64,000 nt of DNA from Vibrio gazogenes (GCF_023920225.1 NZ_CP092587.1:620001-684000); one strand, 5' to 3'; counted from the stretch's first letter, positions 33,652-43,159 are shown. Program-made: numbers and translations. The notes: generated by a model from the letters alone, not told the origin.

Positions 33652-35184
33652 ATGACTGATGCGATTCAAAACGAAACGACTCAAGAAAGTAACAGACAAG
33701 AAGAGAATAAACTTATCGCAGAACGACGCGGCAAGTTAGATTATATCCGTCAGGATTCTAAGGCAAACGGTCATCCCAATGACTTTAGACGTGATAGTTT
33801 AGCCAGTGATTTGCAACAAACATTCGGTGAAAAGACAAAAGAAGAATTGGAAGCATTGAATCATGTTGTGGCGATTGCCGGACGCATTATGGCAAAACGT
33901 GGGCCTTTCTTGGTGATTCAAGAAACTTCCGGTCGGATTCAAGCCTATGCAAGTAAAGATGTGCAGAAAGATCTGAAAGCCAAATATCAAGGTTTGGATA
34001 TTGGTGACATTATTGGTGTGAAAGGTGTGCTGCATAAATCCGGTAAAGGCGATCTGTATGTCAATATGGAATCCTACCAATTGCTGACGAAAGCGTTGCG
34101 TCCATTGCCAGAGAAGTTTCATGGTCTGACGGATCAGGAAATGCGTTATCGTCAACGTTATGTGGATCTGATTATGAACGAAGATTCGCGCCAAGCATTT
34201 ATTATTCGTTCCAAACTGATTAGCGCGATTCGTCATTTTATGATTGGCAAAGGCTACATTGAAGTTGAAACACCAATGATGCAGAGCATCCCCGGTGGTG
34301 CAGCGGCACGTCCGTTTATTACACACCATAATGCGTTAGATATGGAAATGTATCTGCGAATTGCGCCGGAGCTCTATTTGAAGCGTTTGGTCGTGGGTGG
34401 CTTTGACCGTGTATTTGAAATCAACCGTAACTTCAGAAACGAAGGGCTGTCCCCTCGGCATAATCCTGAATTTACGATGATGGAATTCTATCAGGCTTAT
34501 TCTGACTATAACGATTTGATGGATTTGACGGAAGAGATGCTGAGTTCGGTTGCTCAGGAAGTGCTGGGTTCGACCGCCATGCCTTATGGGGATGAAATGG
34601 TTGAGTTCGGTGGCCGTTATACACGGATGAGCATGTTAGAGGCAGTGAAGCACTACAACCCTGACCATGCTGATATTCAAAGCCTTGATAATGATAGAAT
34701 TCAGGATCGTGACCTGATGGTCGCGATTGCTAAATCGTTACATATCGATGTTGAACCATTCTGGACATGTGGTCAGTTACTCGAGGAGATCTTTGGTGAG
34801 ACGGCTGAACCAAAACTGATTCAACCGACGTTCATTACAGGTTATCCGGCTGATATATCGCCATTGGCTCGCCGTAGTGATGACAATCCATTTTTGACGG
34901 ATCGCTTTGAGTTCTTTATCGGTGGCCGAGAAGTTGCCAATGGTTTCTCCGAGCTGAATGATGCTGAAGATCAGGATGCACGCTTTAAAGCACAAGTGGA
35001 TGCCAAAGATGCCGGTGATGATGAAGCAATGTTCTATGATGCGGATTATATCACTGCGCTAGAACATGGCTTACCACCGACTGCCGGACAAGGGATCGGT
35101 ATTGATCGCTTGGCAATGTTGTTCACCAACACGCATACGATTCGAGATGTAATTTTATTTCCAGCAATGCGTCATCAGGGATAA
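33652..35184 (+). CDS. lysS: Lysyl-tRNA synthetase, class II
   Basis: A 510-residue class II synthetase. The N-terminal OB fold ([20 protein letters not shown]) binds the anticodon. The catalytic core has motif 1 ([20 protein letters not shown]), motif 2 ([20 protein letters not shown]) and motif 3 ([16 protein letters not shown]). It charges tRNA-Lys and is co-transcribed with prfB. A strong terminator follows. Confidence 0.98.
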   Translation: MTDAIQNETTQESNRQEENKLIAERRGKLDYIRQDSKANGHPNDFRRDSLASDLQQTFGEKTKEELEALNHVVAIAGRIMAKRGPFLVIQETSGRIQAYASKDVQKDLKAKYQGLDIGDIIGVKGVLHKSGKGDLYVNMESYQLLTKALRPLPEKFHGLTDQEMRYRQRYVDLIMNEDSRQAFIIRSKLISAIRHFMIGKGYIEVETPMMQSIPGGAAARPFITHHNALDMEMYLRIAPELYLKRLVVGGFDRVFEINRNFRNEGLSPRHNPEFTMMEFYQAYSDYNDLMDLTEEMLSSVAQEVLGSTAMPYGDEMVEFGGRYTRMSMLEAVKHYNPDHADIQSLDNDRIQDRDLMVAIAKSLHIDVEPFWTCGQLLEEIFGETAEPKLIQPTFITGYPADISPLARRSDDNPFLTDRFEFFIGGREVANGFSELNDAEDQDARFKAQVDAKDAGDDEAMFYDADYITALEHGLPPTAGQGIGIDRLAMLFTNTHTIRDVILFPAMRHQG

Positions 35185-35232
35185 TTGACTAAATTTATCA
35201 CTAGTTATGGATTAAAGTGCTAAAAAACATGG

Positions 35233-35263
35233 AAAGCCTTTCCTTCGGGAAAGGCTTTGTTTT
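35233..35263 (+). terminator. Terminator after lysS
   Basis: Perfect 11-bp stem AAAGCCTTTCC (35233-35243) / GGAAAGGCTTT (35248-35258) with a stable TTCG loop, then GTTTT. Confidence 0.93.
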
Positions 35264-35538
35264 ATCTGAAAGAGAAGGTAGGATGATTAGACCAGTGATG
35301 ATTTCATATATTAGAGGAGTTGAAAGGGGGGATATATCTAAGTAGTTGTCATCGGATAAGGAAAACGGGTCGTAGTATTTTATCGCTTCTGTTCTTTTTA
35401 TGTAATTTCTTATGTTAGTCTCATAATTAAGAATGTGCGTTTTTTAATTCGTGCCTATGGTAGCGTAATTATTAATAATTAATACTATATAAGCCCCCAA
35501 ATAACATAACAATATGAATAAATGATAAGGAATAGTTC
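35264..35538 (+). promoter_or_regulatory. AT-rich leader and promoter region of vpsR
   Basis: The 275 bases carry no gene and become increasingly AT-rich towards vpsR. TAGTCTCATAATTAA at 35417-35431 partly resembles the 17-bp motif found twice in the EPS region. AAGGA at 35526-35530 is the ribosome-binding site. No promoter pair is convincing. Confidence 0.4.
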
Positions 35539-36870
35539 ATGGGTAATCAGTTCCGTATGGACTCTGTGCCAGGTTCTCTTATCGTGGTTGGTGGCACGTA
35601 TGAACCATGGCTTTCGGTATTAGAACAAGTTGGTTGGCGATGTTCTCAAGTCGGCGATTTAAGAAAGGCAGATGTCTTGTTTGATGAAGTCGGTCCTTGT
35701 ATTGGTATTGTCGATTTAAGTCACGATGAGTTCAGTTTAAATGGGGTTGCGAACTTAGTTAGTAGTCATAGACAAGTTCGATGGCTGGCATTCATTCGCG
35801 AGTCACAATTAAGCTCAGATACAATATGTCAATTTATTGTGAATTTTTGTATTGATTTCTTTACTGCGCCAATTCCTGATGCGCAGTTGTTGAGCACTAT
35901 TGGACATCAGCTTGGAATGTTGAAGCTTGAGAAAAAAGTATGGCCTCACTACGGGGTAAACGATAATTTTGGTTTGATTGGCGAGTCGGTTTCAATGAAA
36001 CGACTCCGTGATCAGATCAAACGAATTGGACCGACCGATGTGAGTATTTTGATTCATGGTGAAAGTGGTTCAGGGAAAGAGTTGGTTGCTAAAGCAGTCC
36101 ATCATTCCTCTTCCCGTTCTAAAAAGCCATTTATCTCTGTGAATTGTCGAGCGATGTCCGAAAAACGTTTTGCGATGGAATTGTTTGGTATCGATGCTGA
36201 TGATGATTTTATTTCAATTCTGGAAAAAGCAGATGGGGGCACGGTTCTTCTGAATGATATTTTATCGATTACGAAAGATCAGCAACTGAATTTACTCCGC
36301 TTTTTCCAAGAAGGAACGGTAGAGACATCAAGAGGGATCCAGACTGCTGATGTCCGAATATTGGCCGCAAATGCGACAGATATAGAGAAGGCTTTGATTG
36401 ATGGTAATTTCAATGACGAGCTATATCACTATATTAATGTATTGCGAATTAATGTGCCTAGTTTAAAAGAACGTGTTTCAGATATTCCTTTAATTGCCCG
36501 TCATTATCTTCAGCAATTTTCAAAAGAGTACAACGCTCAGGCTCGTGGTTTTACAGAAGATGCACTCAAAATGCTTTCCCGTTACCATTGGCCAGGAAAT
36601 ATTCGTGAGTTAATCAATCAGATAAAACGAATGGTTCTGATGTCTGATACCGTTATGCTCGGTGAGAGTAACCTAGATTTACCAAAATTTGAGGATGGAA
36701 AATTAAGTCTGAAAAGTATCCGTGAACGTTCTGAAAAAGAAGCGTTGATGTTGGTGCTTGAGTCTAATTCCGGGCAAATTACTCAGGCAGCAAAAGAGTT
36801 AGGTATATCAAGAGCGACAATGTATCGTTTGTTGAATAAACATAATTTAATTTCTGAAGATATGAACTAA
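35539..36870 (+). CDS. vpsR: VpsR, cyclic-di-GMP-responsive biofilm regulator (bacterial enhancer-binding protein family)
   Basis: VpsR activates exopolysaccharide genes in Vibrio. The 443 residues comprise a receiver-like domain with the conserved Asp at residue 59 (GIVDLS), an AAA+ domain with Walker A GESGSGKE (about 174-181), and a C-terminal Fis-type helix-turn-helix (ITQAAKELGISRATMYRLLN). The GAFTGA loop that contacts sigma-54 is missing (ELFGIDADDDFISILEKADG runs straight on) and the Walker B acidic pair reads ND instead of DE. Both fit a regulator that works with sigma-70 polymerase, as known for VpsR. It is likely to control the EPS operon at 2978. Confidence 0.95.
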   Translation: MGNQFRMDSVPGSLIVVGGTYEPWLSVLEQVGWRCSQVGDLRKADVLFDEVGPCIGIVDLSHDEFSLNGVANLVSSHRQVRWLAFIRESQLSSDTICQFIVNFCIDFFTAPIPDAQLLSTIGHQLGMLKLEKKVWPHYGVNDNFGLIGESVSMKRLRDQIKRIGPTDVSILIHGESGSGKELVAKAVHHSSSRSKKPFISVNCRAMSEKRFAMELFGIDADDDFISILEKADGGTVLLNDILSITKDQQLNLLRFFQEGTVETSRGIQTADVRILAANATDIEKALIDGNFNDELYHYINVLRINVPSLKERVSDIPLIARHYLQQFSKEYNAQARGFTEDALKMLSRYHWPGNIRELINQIKRMVLMSDTVMLGESNLDLPKFEDGKLSLKSIRERSEKEALMLVLESNSGQITQAAKELGISRATMYRLLNKHNLISEDMN

Positions 36871-36920
36871 TTATATTTTTTGGGACATCTTATTTTAGCA
36901 AAGTTGTATGATGCAGTTTG

Positions 36921-36953
36921 AAAGCCTTATGATTTCAGTAAGGCTTTTTTCGT
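36921..36953 (+). terminator. Terminator after vpsR
   Basis: Stem AAAGCCTTA (36921-36929) / TAAGGCTTT (36939-36947), 9-base loop, followed by a T-run TTTTTT overlapping the stem end. Confidence 0.88.
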
Positions 36954-37188
36954 TTTATCAGATATTCGTATGATTTAAAATAGTGTTAGTGAATTGTTTC
37001 AATAAAATAATTTATTCTAGTTAAATGTCATCATGAATAGATGGGTGATTGTTGATTATTGAACTAATCTATTTTTTTTAGAATATCGTTCGTTCATTGA
37101 TTGATTTATTGTCTTGTTGCCATTAAATTATCGCTGTGGTTTCGGCCATAAATATTAACTGGATTGTAATAACTAAAGGAGACACGCT
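36954..37188 (+). promoter_or_regulatory. AT-rich region upstream of the small ORF and DUF1127 gene
   Basis: Roughly 235 AT-rich bases without a gene, ending in AAAGGAG (37175-37181), a strong ribosome-binding site for the 39-codon frame that follows. It presumably contains the promoter for that frame and the DUF1127 gene. Confidence 0.4.
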
Positions 37189-37308
37189 ATGAAATCTATA
37201 CTCTTCATTATTTTTGTTTGTGTGTCTTCATCTCATTCTATTTGTAACTTGCTGGCAAGTGCTACTCATTGCATGCCACGACAAATGAAACGAGATATTT
37301 TTAGTTAA
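37189..37308 (+). CDS. Putative 39-residue small protein upstream of the DUF1127 gene
   Basis: ATG 37189 has a near-perfect Shine-Dalgarno (AAAGGAG, 7-base spacing) and 39 sense codons before TAA. The peptide begins with a hydrophobic segment (MKSILFIIFVCVSSSHSIC) and ends with a short basic part (MPRQMKRDIFS), like a small membrane or leader peptide. A hairpin at 37326-37358 separates it from the DUF1127 gene, so it could also be a regulatory leader. No homologue is known to me. Confidence 0.5.
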   Translation: MKSILFIIFVCVSSSHSICNLLASATHCMPRQMKRDIFS

Positions 37309-37325
37309 TCAATCCGTAAGCTTTT

Positions 37326-37358
37326 TTATTAGGCTGCGGAAATGTAGCAGCTTAATAA
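37326..37358 (+). promoter_or_regulatory. Hairpin between the small ORF and the DUF1127 gene
   Basis: TTATTAGGCTGC (37326-37337) pairs with GCAGCTTAATAA (37347-37358), one mismatch in 12, with a 9-base loop. No T-run follows, so it looks more like an attenuation or RNA-stability structure than a simple terminator. Confidence 0.6.
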
Positions 37359-37441
37359 GTCAAAGAATTCAATTCCCTATTCTGCATTCTGTTAAGTGTC
37401 GCTAGATTTCCTCCGGCCAATGATCCTCAGGAGATACTACT

Positions 37442-37693
37442 ATGCGTCATTCACTTTATTTATCACTCGCAGCATGGCTCATTCGAGCCGATTTACGTCG
37501 TGAAGAACGGGTATGGAGAAGAAAAGTAAGTCGAAGTGCTTACGATATTCCATGGGATAACCCATATTTATTGCGTGATATCGGTCTGGAAGCTGATGGT
37601 CGCCCCTTTGGTCGTTCAATCAATGAAGATCAGCGTGTGGCACGTCGTATGCACCTGCTCAGTCAGTTTATATCATTGCGAATACCGACATAA
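37442..37693 (+). CDS. DUF1127-domain protein
   Basis: An 83-residue, strongly basic protein. After LAAWLIRADLRREERVWRRK the DUF1127 signature SAYDIPWDNPYLLRDIGLEA follows (the family pattern is l.dl....L.DIGl). Small DUF1127 proteins have been linked to RNA binding and metabolic control in alpha-proteobacteria; the role in Vibrio is unclear. ATG 37442 follows CAGGAG. The gene has its own downstream hairpin. Confidence 0.85.
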   Translation: MRHSLYLSLAAWLIRADLRREERVWRRKVSRSAYDIPWDNPYLLRDIGLEADGRPFGRSINEDQRVARRMHLLSQFISLRIPT

Positions 37694-37700
37694 CTGAAGC

Positions 37701-37733
37701 AGGCCAAAAGGGTGTTTCAATCCCTTTTGGCCT
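37701..37733. terminator. Hairpin between the DUF1127 gene and tas
   Basis: A perfect 12-bp stem AGGCCAAAAGGG (37701-37712) / CCCTTTTGGCCT (37722-37733) with a 9-base loop lies between convergent genes. The U-run is absent, so its efficiency as a terminator is uncertain. Confidence 0.65.
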
Positions 37734-37795
37734 GGTACTCACTCAGCCCATAGATGACCTTCGATAAGGTTCAGGGCAATCAATATCAGTAAAAA

Positions 37796-38845
37796 TTACG
37801 GACAAGGGTTGGGGTAGGTCGTGGCAATGTCATTGATTTTGCCGATGATCTCATCCGACAATGTGACATCAATACTATCGATATTACTTTTTAATTGATC
37901 TAATGTCGTCGCACCGATGATGTTGGAACCGACAAAAGAGCGCTGGTTGACGAAAGCCAGCGCCATTTGCGCCGGATCGAGTTGATAATCTCGGGCAAGT
38001 TGAACATAAGCTTCGGTAGCTTTGATTCCTTGAGGAGTGAAGTAGCGTTTAAAACGTTCAAAGCGTGTACAACGTGCTCCTTCCGGTTTGGCGCCATCGA
38101 GGTATTTTCCACTGAGAATGCCAAATGCAAGTGGGGAGTAAGCCAGTAATTGCACCCCTTCAAAATGACTGATTTCTGACAGGCCGATCTCAAAGCTACG
38201 GTTCAGTAGGTTATATGGATTCTGAATCGTGACAATTCGAGGTAAATCATGTTTTTCGGCTAAGCGAAGATAGGTCATCACGCCCCAAGGGGTCTCATTG
38301 GAAACACCGATATAGCGAACCTTTCCTGCCCGGACGAGATCCGTCATCGCTTCAAGTGTTTCAATCAATGTGATTTCTTCTTGTTCCGGAAGTTCGGGAT
38401 AGTTGAGTGTTCCGAAGCAGTTTGTCTGGCGTTGTGGCCAGTGGAGTTGGTACAAATCGATATAATCGGTTTTCAAGCGCGCGAGACTATCGTCAATGGC
38501 TTGATGGATATTACGGTGATCCAGGGCCATATTTTCCCTGATCTGAAGTGGATTTCTTGGTCCGGCGTTCACTGGCCCGGCAACTTTGCTTGCCAGAACG
38601 ATTTTCTCTCTCTTACCTGACTTTTCAAGCCAGTGGCCGATGAATTCTTCTGTTCTTCCCTGAGTCTCCGGAGAAGGGGGAATCGGATAGACTTCTGCCG
38701 TATCAATGAAATTTACGCCTCGTTCGAGGGCGTAGTCAAGTTGGCTGCAAGCATCATCACATGTATTTTGTTGACCGAAGGTCATGGTACCAAGGCAGAT
38801 TTTACTGACTTCTAATGTTGAGTGAGGCAGCTTTGTATAATGCAT
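37796..38845 (-). CDS. tas: Tas-like aldo/keto reductase
   Basis: A 349-residue NADPH-dependent aldo/keto reductase closely following E. coli Tas (346 aa): MHYTKLPHSTLEVSKICLGT, MTFGQQN, VNFIDTAEVYPIPPSPETQG, LYQLHWPQRQTNCFG, YIGVSNETPWGVM and TIQNPYNLLNRSFE. The catalytic tetrad (Asp, Tyr, Lys, His) is visible at DTAEVY, ASKVAG and QLHWP. The natural substrate is unknown. ATG 38845 follows AAGGAAG; the longer frame from 38941 is not supported by the family. Confidence 0.92.
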   Translation of the reverse strand: MHYTKLPHSTLEVSKICLGTMTFGQQNTCDDACSQLDYALERGVNFIDTAEVYPIPPSPETQGRTEEFIGHWLEKSGKREKIVLASKVAGPVNAGPRNPLQIRENMALDHRNIHQAIDDSLARLKTDYIDLYQLHWPQRQTNCFGTLNYPELPEQEEITLIETLEAMTDLVRAGKVRYIGVSNETPWGVMTYLRLAEKHDLPRIVTIQNPYNLLNRSFEIGLSEISHFEGVQLLAYSPLAFGILSGKYLDGAKPEGARCTRFERFKRYFTPQGIKATEAYVQLARDYQLDPAQMALAFVNQRSFVGSNIIGATTLDQLKSNIDSIDVTLSDEIIGKINDIATTYPNPCP

Positions 38846-39078
38846 ATGACTTCCTTTCTTGTTAGAGAACCAATTATCCAGTAGCTCTGACTGCATATCT
38901 TCATTAGGTTTGAGCGTGGTTATATATGCTTCGTCATTCACTATAAGCGAAATTCCTACCGAAAAGGAAATAGAAATTAATCGTAAAAGATTGGTGACGA
39001 GTTACAGCATTGCGCTGAACAGCAAGGTTGGAACGATACTCGTTATGGTGCCGTTGTCAGATGTAAATGATGCCGTAT

Positions 39079-39744
39079 CTATATGAAGTGATGAGCGAGG
39101 ATCTGCGCGGTAAATTGCGTCCGTAGATAAAACCCTCGGGGACGTGTACGGATTATTTTTCCGTTATAACCGTAAGCTTCCGTTTTGACTCGACTATTGG
39201 CTGCTTTCGGGCGTAATTGAAGGATTTCTCCATGTCTGGCTGTGACTTGTTCGATCTGCCCTAGCACAATGAACTCCATGAGTTCTTCCCAGTCATTTTT
39301 GAGTTGTGCTTCTTGTTCAGGTGAGGGACTCCATAACAGTGGTGCACCGACTTTTCTGTCAGAGAGCGGAATATCGCGTTCTCCTTCAACGGGAATCCAG
39401 AGGACTCGTGACAATTTGTTTCTGACATGGCTGTTTTCCCATGTCAAACCATGGACACCTGTGAGTGGTGCCACGGAGACAAATGTGGTTTCGAGTGGCT
39501 TGCCAACATAGCTGATGGGAATACTTTTCAGTTCAATTCCCAGTTTTTCAAAATCTTGTTGCGGTTTGCTTCCTGCTGTTGCCCCCAAATGCCATTCGAG
39601 AAGTTGCCCGACCCAGCCTTTATCTTTTTTCAGATCCATCGGGACTTTCATCCGGGCAATGGCTGCAAGTTCTGCAAAACTGAGTCCGGCTATCTCCCAA
39701 GCTCTGTCAAGTAATTCACGCTCTGTTTTTGGTTCTGGTCTCAT
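39079..39744 (-). CDS. mutH: DNA mismatch repair endonuclease MutH
   Basis: MutH nicks the unmethylated strand at hemimethylated GATC after MutS/MutL activation. The 221-residue protein has [20 protein letters not shown] and [19 protein letters not shown], with the catalytic D...ExK residues, then [35 protein letters not shown] and [19 protein letters not shown] 39744 best fits the E. coli start (229 aa); the frame is open to 39777. The gene reads away from rppH, so their 628-base gap contains both promoters. Confidence 0.96.
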   Translation of the reverse strand: MRPEPKTERELLDRAWEIAGLSFAELAAIARMKVPMDLKKDKGWVGQLLEWHLGATAGSKPQQDFEKLGIELKSIPISYVGKPLETTFVSVAPLTGVHGLTWENSHVRNKLSRVLWIPVEGERDIPLSDRKVGAPLLWSPSPEQEAQLKNDWEELMEFIVLGQIEQVTARHGEILQLRPKAANSRVKTEAYGYNGKIIRTRPRGFYLRTQFTAQILAHHFI

Positions 39745-39880
39745 AAGATCTTTCGGATATTCGTGGCGGAAGCGCATCAGTTCAGGATGTAATACGCGCT
39801 AGTCTAACAGATGAAATGAGAGGTCGTCATGGTTTGTCTGAAAGTGCTGTTCTCTGATGATGTCCTCAGCTTATCCACAG

Positions 39881-39987
39881 GATTCTTATATGTGATGATT
39901 TATTGTTTCACTATATGGATAAATATACAGGTTTTTTCGGCGGGTTCTGTTATTTTTTCAGCGAAATCTCGGTTGTCGTGTGGATAA
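39881..39987. promoter_or_regulatory. Cluster of DnaA-box sequences in the mutH-rppH gap
   Basis: TTATCCACA at 39881-39889 and its exact reverse complement TGTGGATAA at 39979-39987 are consensus DnaA boxes 98 bases apart. TATGGATAA at 39914-39922 is a one-mismatch box. The surrounding DNA is AT-rich. Binding is inference. The remaining gap (39745-39880, 39988-40156) holds no gene; ACTTATTGATAAGT (40079-40092) and ATAAGTTACTTAT (40237-40249) are further small palindromes. Confidence 0.55.
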
Positions 39988-40156
39988 AAATGGTAGTGGT
40001 TGATCTTTGTTCAATGTGGTGAGGCGATTGATCCTTGTGAATCCAATTGGGATCGTAAGTATGATGTCTGTTGATTTAACTTATTGATAAGTAATTATTA
40101 GTTTAATTTTTATAGTGGTCGTTGAAAGATTTATTGTGAGAGGAAGATCTAAATAT

Positions 40157-40194
40157 TGTGAGTAATCTATCACTTTTTCACATAGTTACTCACA
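40157..40194. promoter_or_regulatory. Long inverted repeat upstream of rppH
   Basis: TGTGAGTAA (40157-40165) and TTACTCACA (40186-40194) pair perfectly and, with one bulged base, the stem extends by CTAT/ATAG to 13 bp around a loop CACTTTTTCAC. It lies 179 bases before the rppH start. The arms also resemble one-mismatch DnaA boxes. Confidence 0.6.
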
Positions 40195-40372
40195 GAAAAG
40201 GTGAATAAGATCCGCTAAATTTGTCATCTTGTGTTAATAAGTTACTTATCCTGATGTGAAATATCAAATTTAGTCCACGGGGGATTTTTGTTTTTATTGT
40301 CAATGGATATTTGCTACATCTGGGGATCTATGAAAAAATCAGGAGAAGTTAAATTTTATTAGAGGTTTGCCA

Positions 40373-40891
40373 GTGATAGATGGCGATGGTTATCGACTGA
40401 ATGTCGGAATTGTAATCTGCAACAACCATGGTCAGGTATTCTGGGCGAAACGATACGGACAACACTCTTGGCAATTCCCTCAGGGCGGAATTGATCATGG
40501 TGAAACTCCGGAACAAGCGATGTTCCGAGAGTTATACGAAGAGGTTGGTTTAACAAAAACGGATGTGAAGGTCATTGGTTCTAGTCGTCATTGGTTAAAG
40601 TACAAACTTCCCAAACGATTGGTACGCTGGGATTCTCAACCTGTCTGTATTGGACAAAAACAGAAATGGTTTCTTCTGCGTTTAGAGAGTCATGAGTCTA
40701 AAATTAACATGCAGCGTGGAGTAACCCCTGAATTTGATGGTTGGCGTTGGGTGAGTTATTGGTATCCGGTAAGGCAGGTTGTTTCCTTTAAACGTGATGT
40801 TTATCGGCGGGCAATGAAAGAGTTTGCTTCTATTGCGATGCCATTTAAAGCACGGAAAGTAAAAGGTAAACGGAAAGGGAAAAGAGGATAA
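40373..40891 (+). CDS. rppH: RNA pyrophosphohydrolase RppH
   Basis: RppH converts 5'-triphosphate RNA ends to monophosphate and so triggers RNase E-dependent decay. The 172-residue Nudix protein has the box [20 protein letters not shown] followed by VGL, and [29 protein letters not shown] and [19 protein letters not shown] as in E. coli. The start is the GTG at 40373 with AGAGGT at 40361-40366, giving the conserved [16 protein letters not shown] opening. The basic C-terminus ([14 protein letters not shown]) is typical. ptsP begins 2 bases after the stop, as in the E. coli rppH-ptsP operon. Confidence 0.96.
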   Translation: MIDGDGYRLNVGIVICNNHGQVFWAKRYGQHSWQFPQGGIDHGETPEQAMFRELYEEVGLTKTDVKVIGSSRHWLKYKLPKRLVRWDSQPVCIGQKQKWFLLRLESHESKINMQRGVTPEFDGWRWVSYWYPVRQVVSFKRDVYRRAMKEFASIAMPFKARKVKGKRKGKRG

Positions 40892-40893
40892 AC

Positions 40894-43140
40894 ATGCTCT
40901 CTCAGCTTCGGGACATTATGGAACAGGTTTCAAAAGTTGAAGATGTTCATCAGGCCTTCGATATTCTGGTGCAACAAACCTGTGAAGCGATGAATACTGA
41001 ATGCTGCACGATTTATCTCGCCAATGAAGAAAAATTACGCCTTGAATTGATAGCGACGCAAGGGTTGAAATTTAAAGGCAATAAAATACATATCGGCTTT
41101 GACGAGGGGTTGGTCGGATTAGTTAAACGTTCTGCTGAACCGATCAATCTGGCCGAAGCCTCTAAACATCCTGACTTCAAATACTTCAGACAGCTTGGCG
41201 AAGAGGTGTACCAAAGCTTTTTAGGTGCCCCTATTATTTACCGCAAACAAGTGCTGGGTGTTTTGGTTGTCCAGCAACGTTCTCCTCGCCAATTTAGTGA
41301 AATCGAAGAATCCTTTATGGTGACGCTTTCAGCCCAGTTGGCTGTTTTGGTTGCACATGCGCAGTCTCAAGGGCTCTGGTCTCTGGCGAAACAACAACCG
41401 GTCGTGCGTGGTATTGGGGTTTCTCCGGGAGTCGCCATTGGTGAGTTCTGGTGGGATAACTCTCAACCGGAGCTAGAGAATGTTTTGCCAGCGTCGACGC
41501 TTGACGTCAAGAAAGAACAGGAATGGTTATCCAGAGCGGTTGAAAAGGCTCTGAGCGATTTTCGGCGAATGCGTAAGAAATTGGATGGTGACATTCACAA
41601 AGAAACGCTGGCTATTTTTGATCTGTTTACCCATTTACTCAATGATCCGATGTTACGTAAAGATCTGAAAGAGCAGATTCTCAAAGGTGATCGAGCTGAC
41701 TGGGCTTTACGTCAGGTGGTTGAAGCATATGTCGAACGTTTTTCCCAAATGTCGGATGTTTACCTGCGAGAAAGAGCTCAAGATGTCCGGGAGCTCGGGC
41801 AGCGGATGTTGTACTTTTTGTACAACAGTGAACAGGACGAGTTGACGCTGGAAAAGCCGATCATTCTTGTCGTCAGAGAATTAACCGCCTCAATTCTGGC
41901 CAGTATTCCAAAAGATAAACTCTTGGCTGTTGTCTCACTCGAAGGTGCTGCTAACTCCCATGCCGCGATTCTATCCCGAGCCTTGGGAATTCCTGCCATT
42001 ATGGGTGTTTCTTTAAATTTTAAAGAGATTAATAATCAATTAGCGATTGTCGATGGTTACAGTGGCTTCATTCATATTTCACCGGATTCCGAAGTTCTGG
42101 CCGAATACCAAGAGCTGATGGAAGAAGAAGGTGAATTGTCTGAAATGGTCAATCAAAGCCTTGCCGAGAAAGCGATTACGAGCGATGGATATCCGGTCAA
42201 TATTTTGTTGAATGCAGGGTTGAATACCGAAAACAATACCGCAGTGAATCAAGGGGTAGATGGTGTCGGTTTGTACCGGACTGAAATCTCGTTCTTATTA
42301 CAGAATCGTTTTCCTTCCGAAGAAGAGCAGATTCAAATTTATCGTCAGGTACTATGCTCGCATCCCGACAAGATGGTTGTGATGAGAACATTAGATGTCG
42401 GTGGTGATAAACCTTTACCTTATTTGCCAATTGAAGAAGATAATCCATTTTTAGGGTGGCGTGGTATCCGTTTCACACTCGATCATCCGGATATTTTTCT
42501 GATTCAACTTCGGGCGATGCTCAAAGCCAGCATCGAGACGAGTAATCTGGGTATTCTGTTACCGATGATTTCCGGCATGAAAGAACTCGATGATGCACTT
42601 GCTTTTATTGAACAGGCATTTATGGAAGTTTCGGCAGTGGATGAACGGGTGAAAATGCCTGCAATCGGGATTATGCTCGAAGTGCCATCGATGATTTACC
42701 TTTTACCTCAGATGGCTGACCGAGTTGACTTTATCTCAGTGGGAACAAACGATCTGACGCAATATTTATTAGCGGTTGATCGGAACAATGCCCGGGTTGC
42801 TGATGTCTATGAATCCATGCATCCGTCAGTCTTGATGGCGTTAAAACATATCTCTGATGTGTGCCATCAGCATCAGATTAATGTCTGTGTGTGTGGCGAG
42901 CTTGCCGGTGATCCGATCGGGGCGTTGCTTTTAATCGGTATGGGGTATCAGACATTGAGTATGAACACCGCGAATGTTGCGAAAGTGAAGTACCTCATTC
43001 GTCATTCAGAAGTCAAAACGCTGAAAAAACTTGCATCGCAAGCGCTGATGCAAACTTATGGTCATGATATTTATAGTATGATGCGGACTTATTTTGAAGA
43101 GTTCGGTTTTGCTGGCTTTATCCGCGCTGGCAAACATTAA
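40894..43140 (+). CDS. ptsP: Nitrogen PTS enzyme I (EI-Ntr)
   Basis: EI-Ntr takes phosphate from phosphoenolpyruvate and starts the PtsP-NPr-EIIA-Ntr relay. The 748 residues contain an N-terminal GAF domain (about 1-165, ETSENTECCTIYLANEEK-like fold for glutamine/2-oxoglutarate sensing), the EI N-terminal and swivelling domain with the phospho-histidine His356 (LEGAANSHAAILSRALGIPA), and the PEP-binding barrel (GVDGVGLYRTEISFLLQNRF, VVMRTLDVGGDKPLPYL, FISVGTNDLTQYLLAVDRNN, VCVCGELAGDP). The length equals that of E. coli PtsP. Coupled to rppH by a 2-base gap. Confidence 0.97.
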   Translation: MLSQLRDIMEQVSKVEDVHQAFDILVQQTCEAMNTECCTIYLANEEKLRLELIATQGLKFKGNKIHIGFDEGLVGLVKRSAEPINLAEASKHPDFKYFRQLGEEVYQSFLGAPIIYRKQVLGVLVVQQRSPRQFSEIEESFMVTLSAQLAVLVAHAQSQGLWSLAKQQPVVRGIGVSPGVAIGEFWWDNSQPELENVLPASTLDVKKEQEWLSRAVEKALSDFRRMRKKLDGDIHKETLAIFDLFTHLLNDPMLRKDLKEQILKGDRADWALRQVVEAYVERFSQMSDVYLRERAQDVRELGQRMLYFLYNSEQDELTLEKPIILVVRELTASILASIPKDKLLAVVSLEGAANSHAAILSRALGIPAIMGVSLNFKEINNQLAIVDGYSGFIHISPDSEVLAEYQELMEEEGELSEMVNQSLAEKAITSDGYPVNILLNAGLNTENNTAVNQGVDGVGLYRTEISFLLQNRFPSEEEQIQIYRQVLCSHPDKMVVMRTLDVGGDKPLPYLPIEEDNPFLGWRGIRFTLDHPDIFLIQLRAMLKASIETSNLGILLPMISGMKELDDALAFIEQAFMEVSAVDERVKMPAIGIMLEVPSMIYLLPQMADRVDFISVGTNDLTQYLLAVDRNNARVADVYESMHPSVLMALKHISDVCHQHQINVCVCGELAGDPIGALLLIGMGYQTLSMNTANVAKVKYLIRHSEVKTLKKLASQALMQTYGHDIYSMMRTYFEEFGFAGFIRAGKH

Positions 43141-43159
43141 GTTAATCTAAGGAACGAAC

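Noticed and set aside
35459..35466. A second ops-like word, GGTAGCGT, in the vpsR leader
   Set aside because: It lacks the upstream GGC of the core and the JUMPStart context, and vpsR is a single gene with no need for antitermination.
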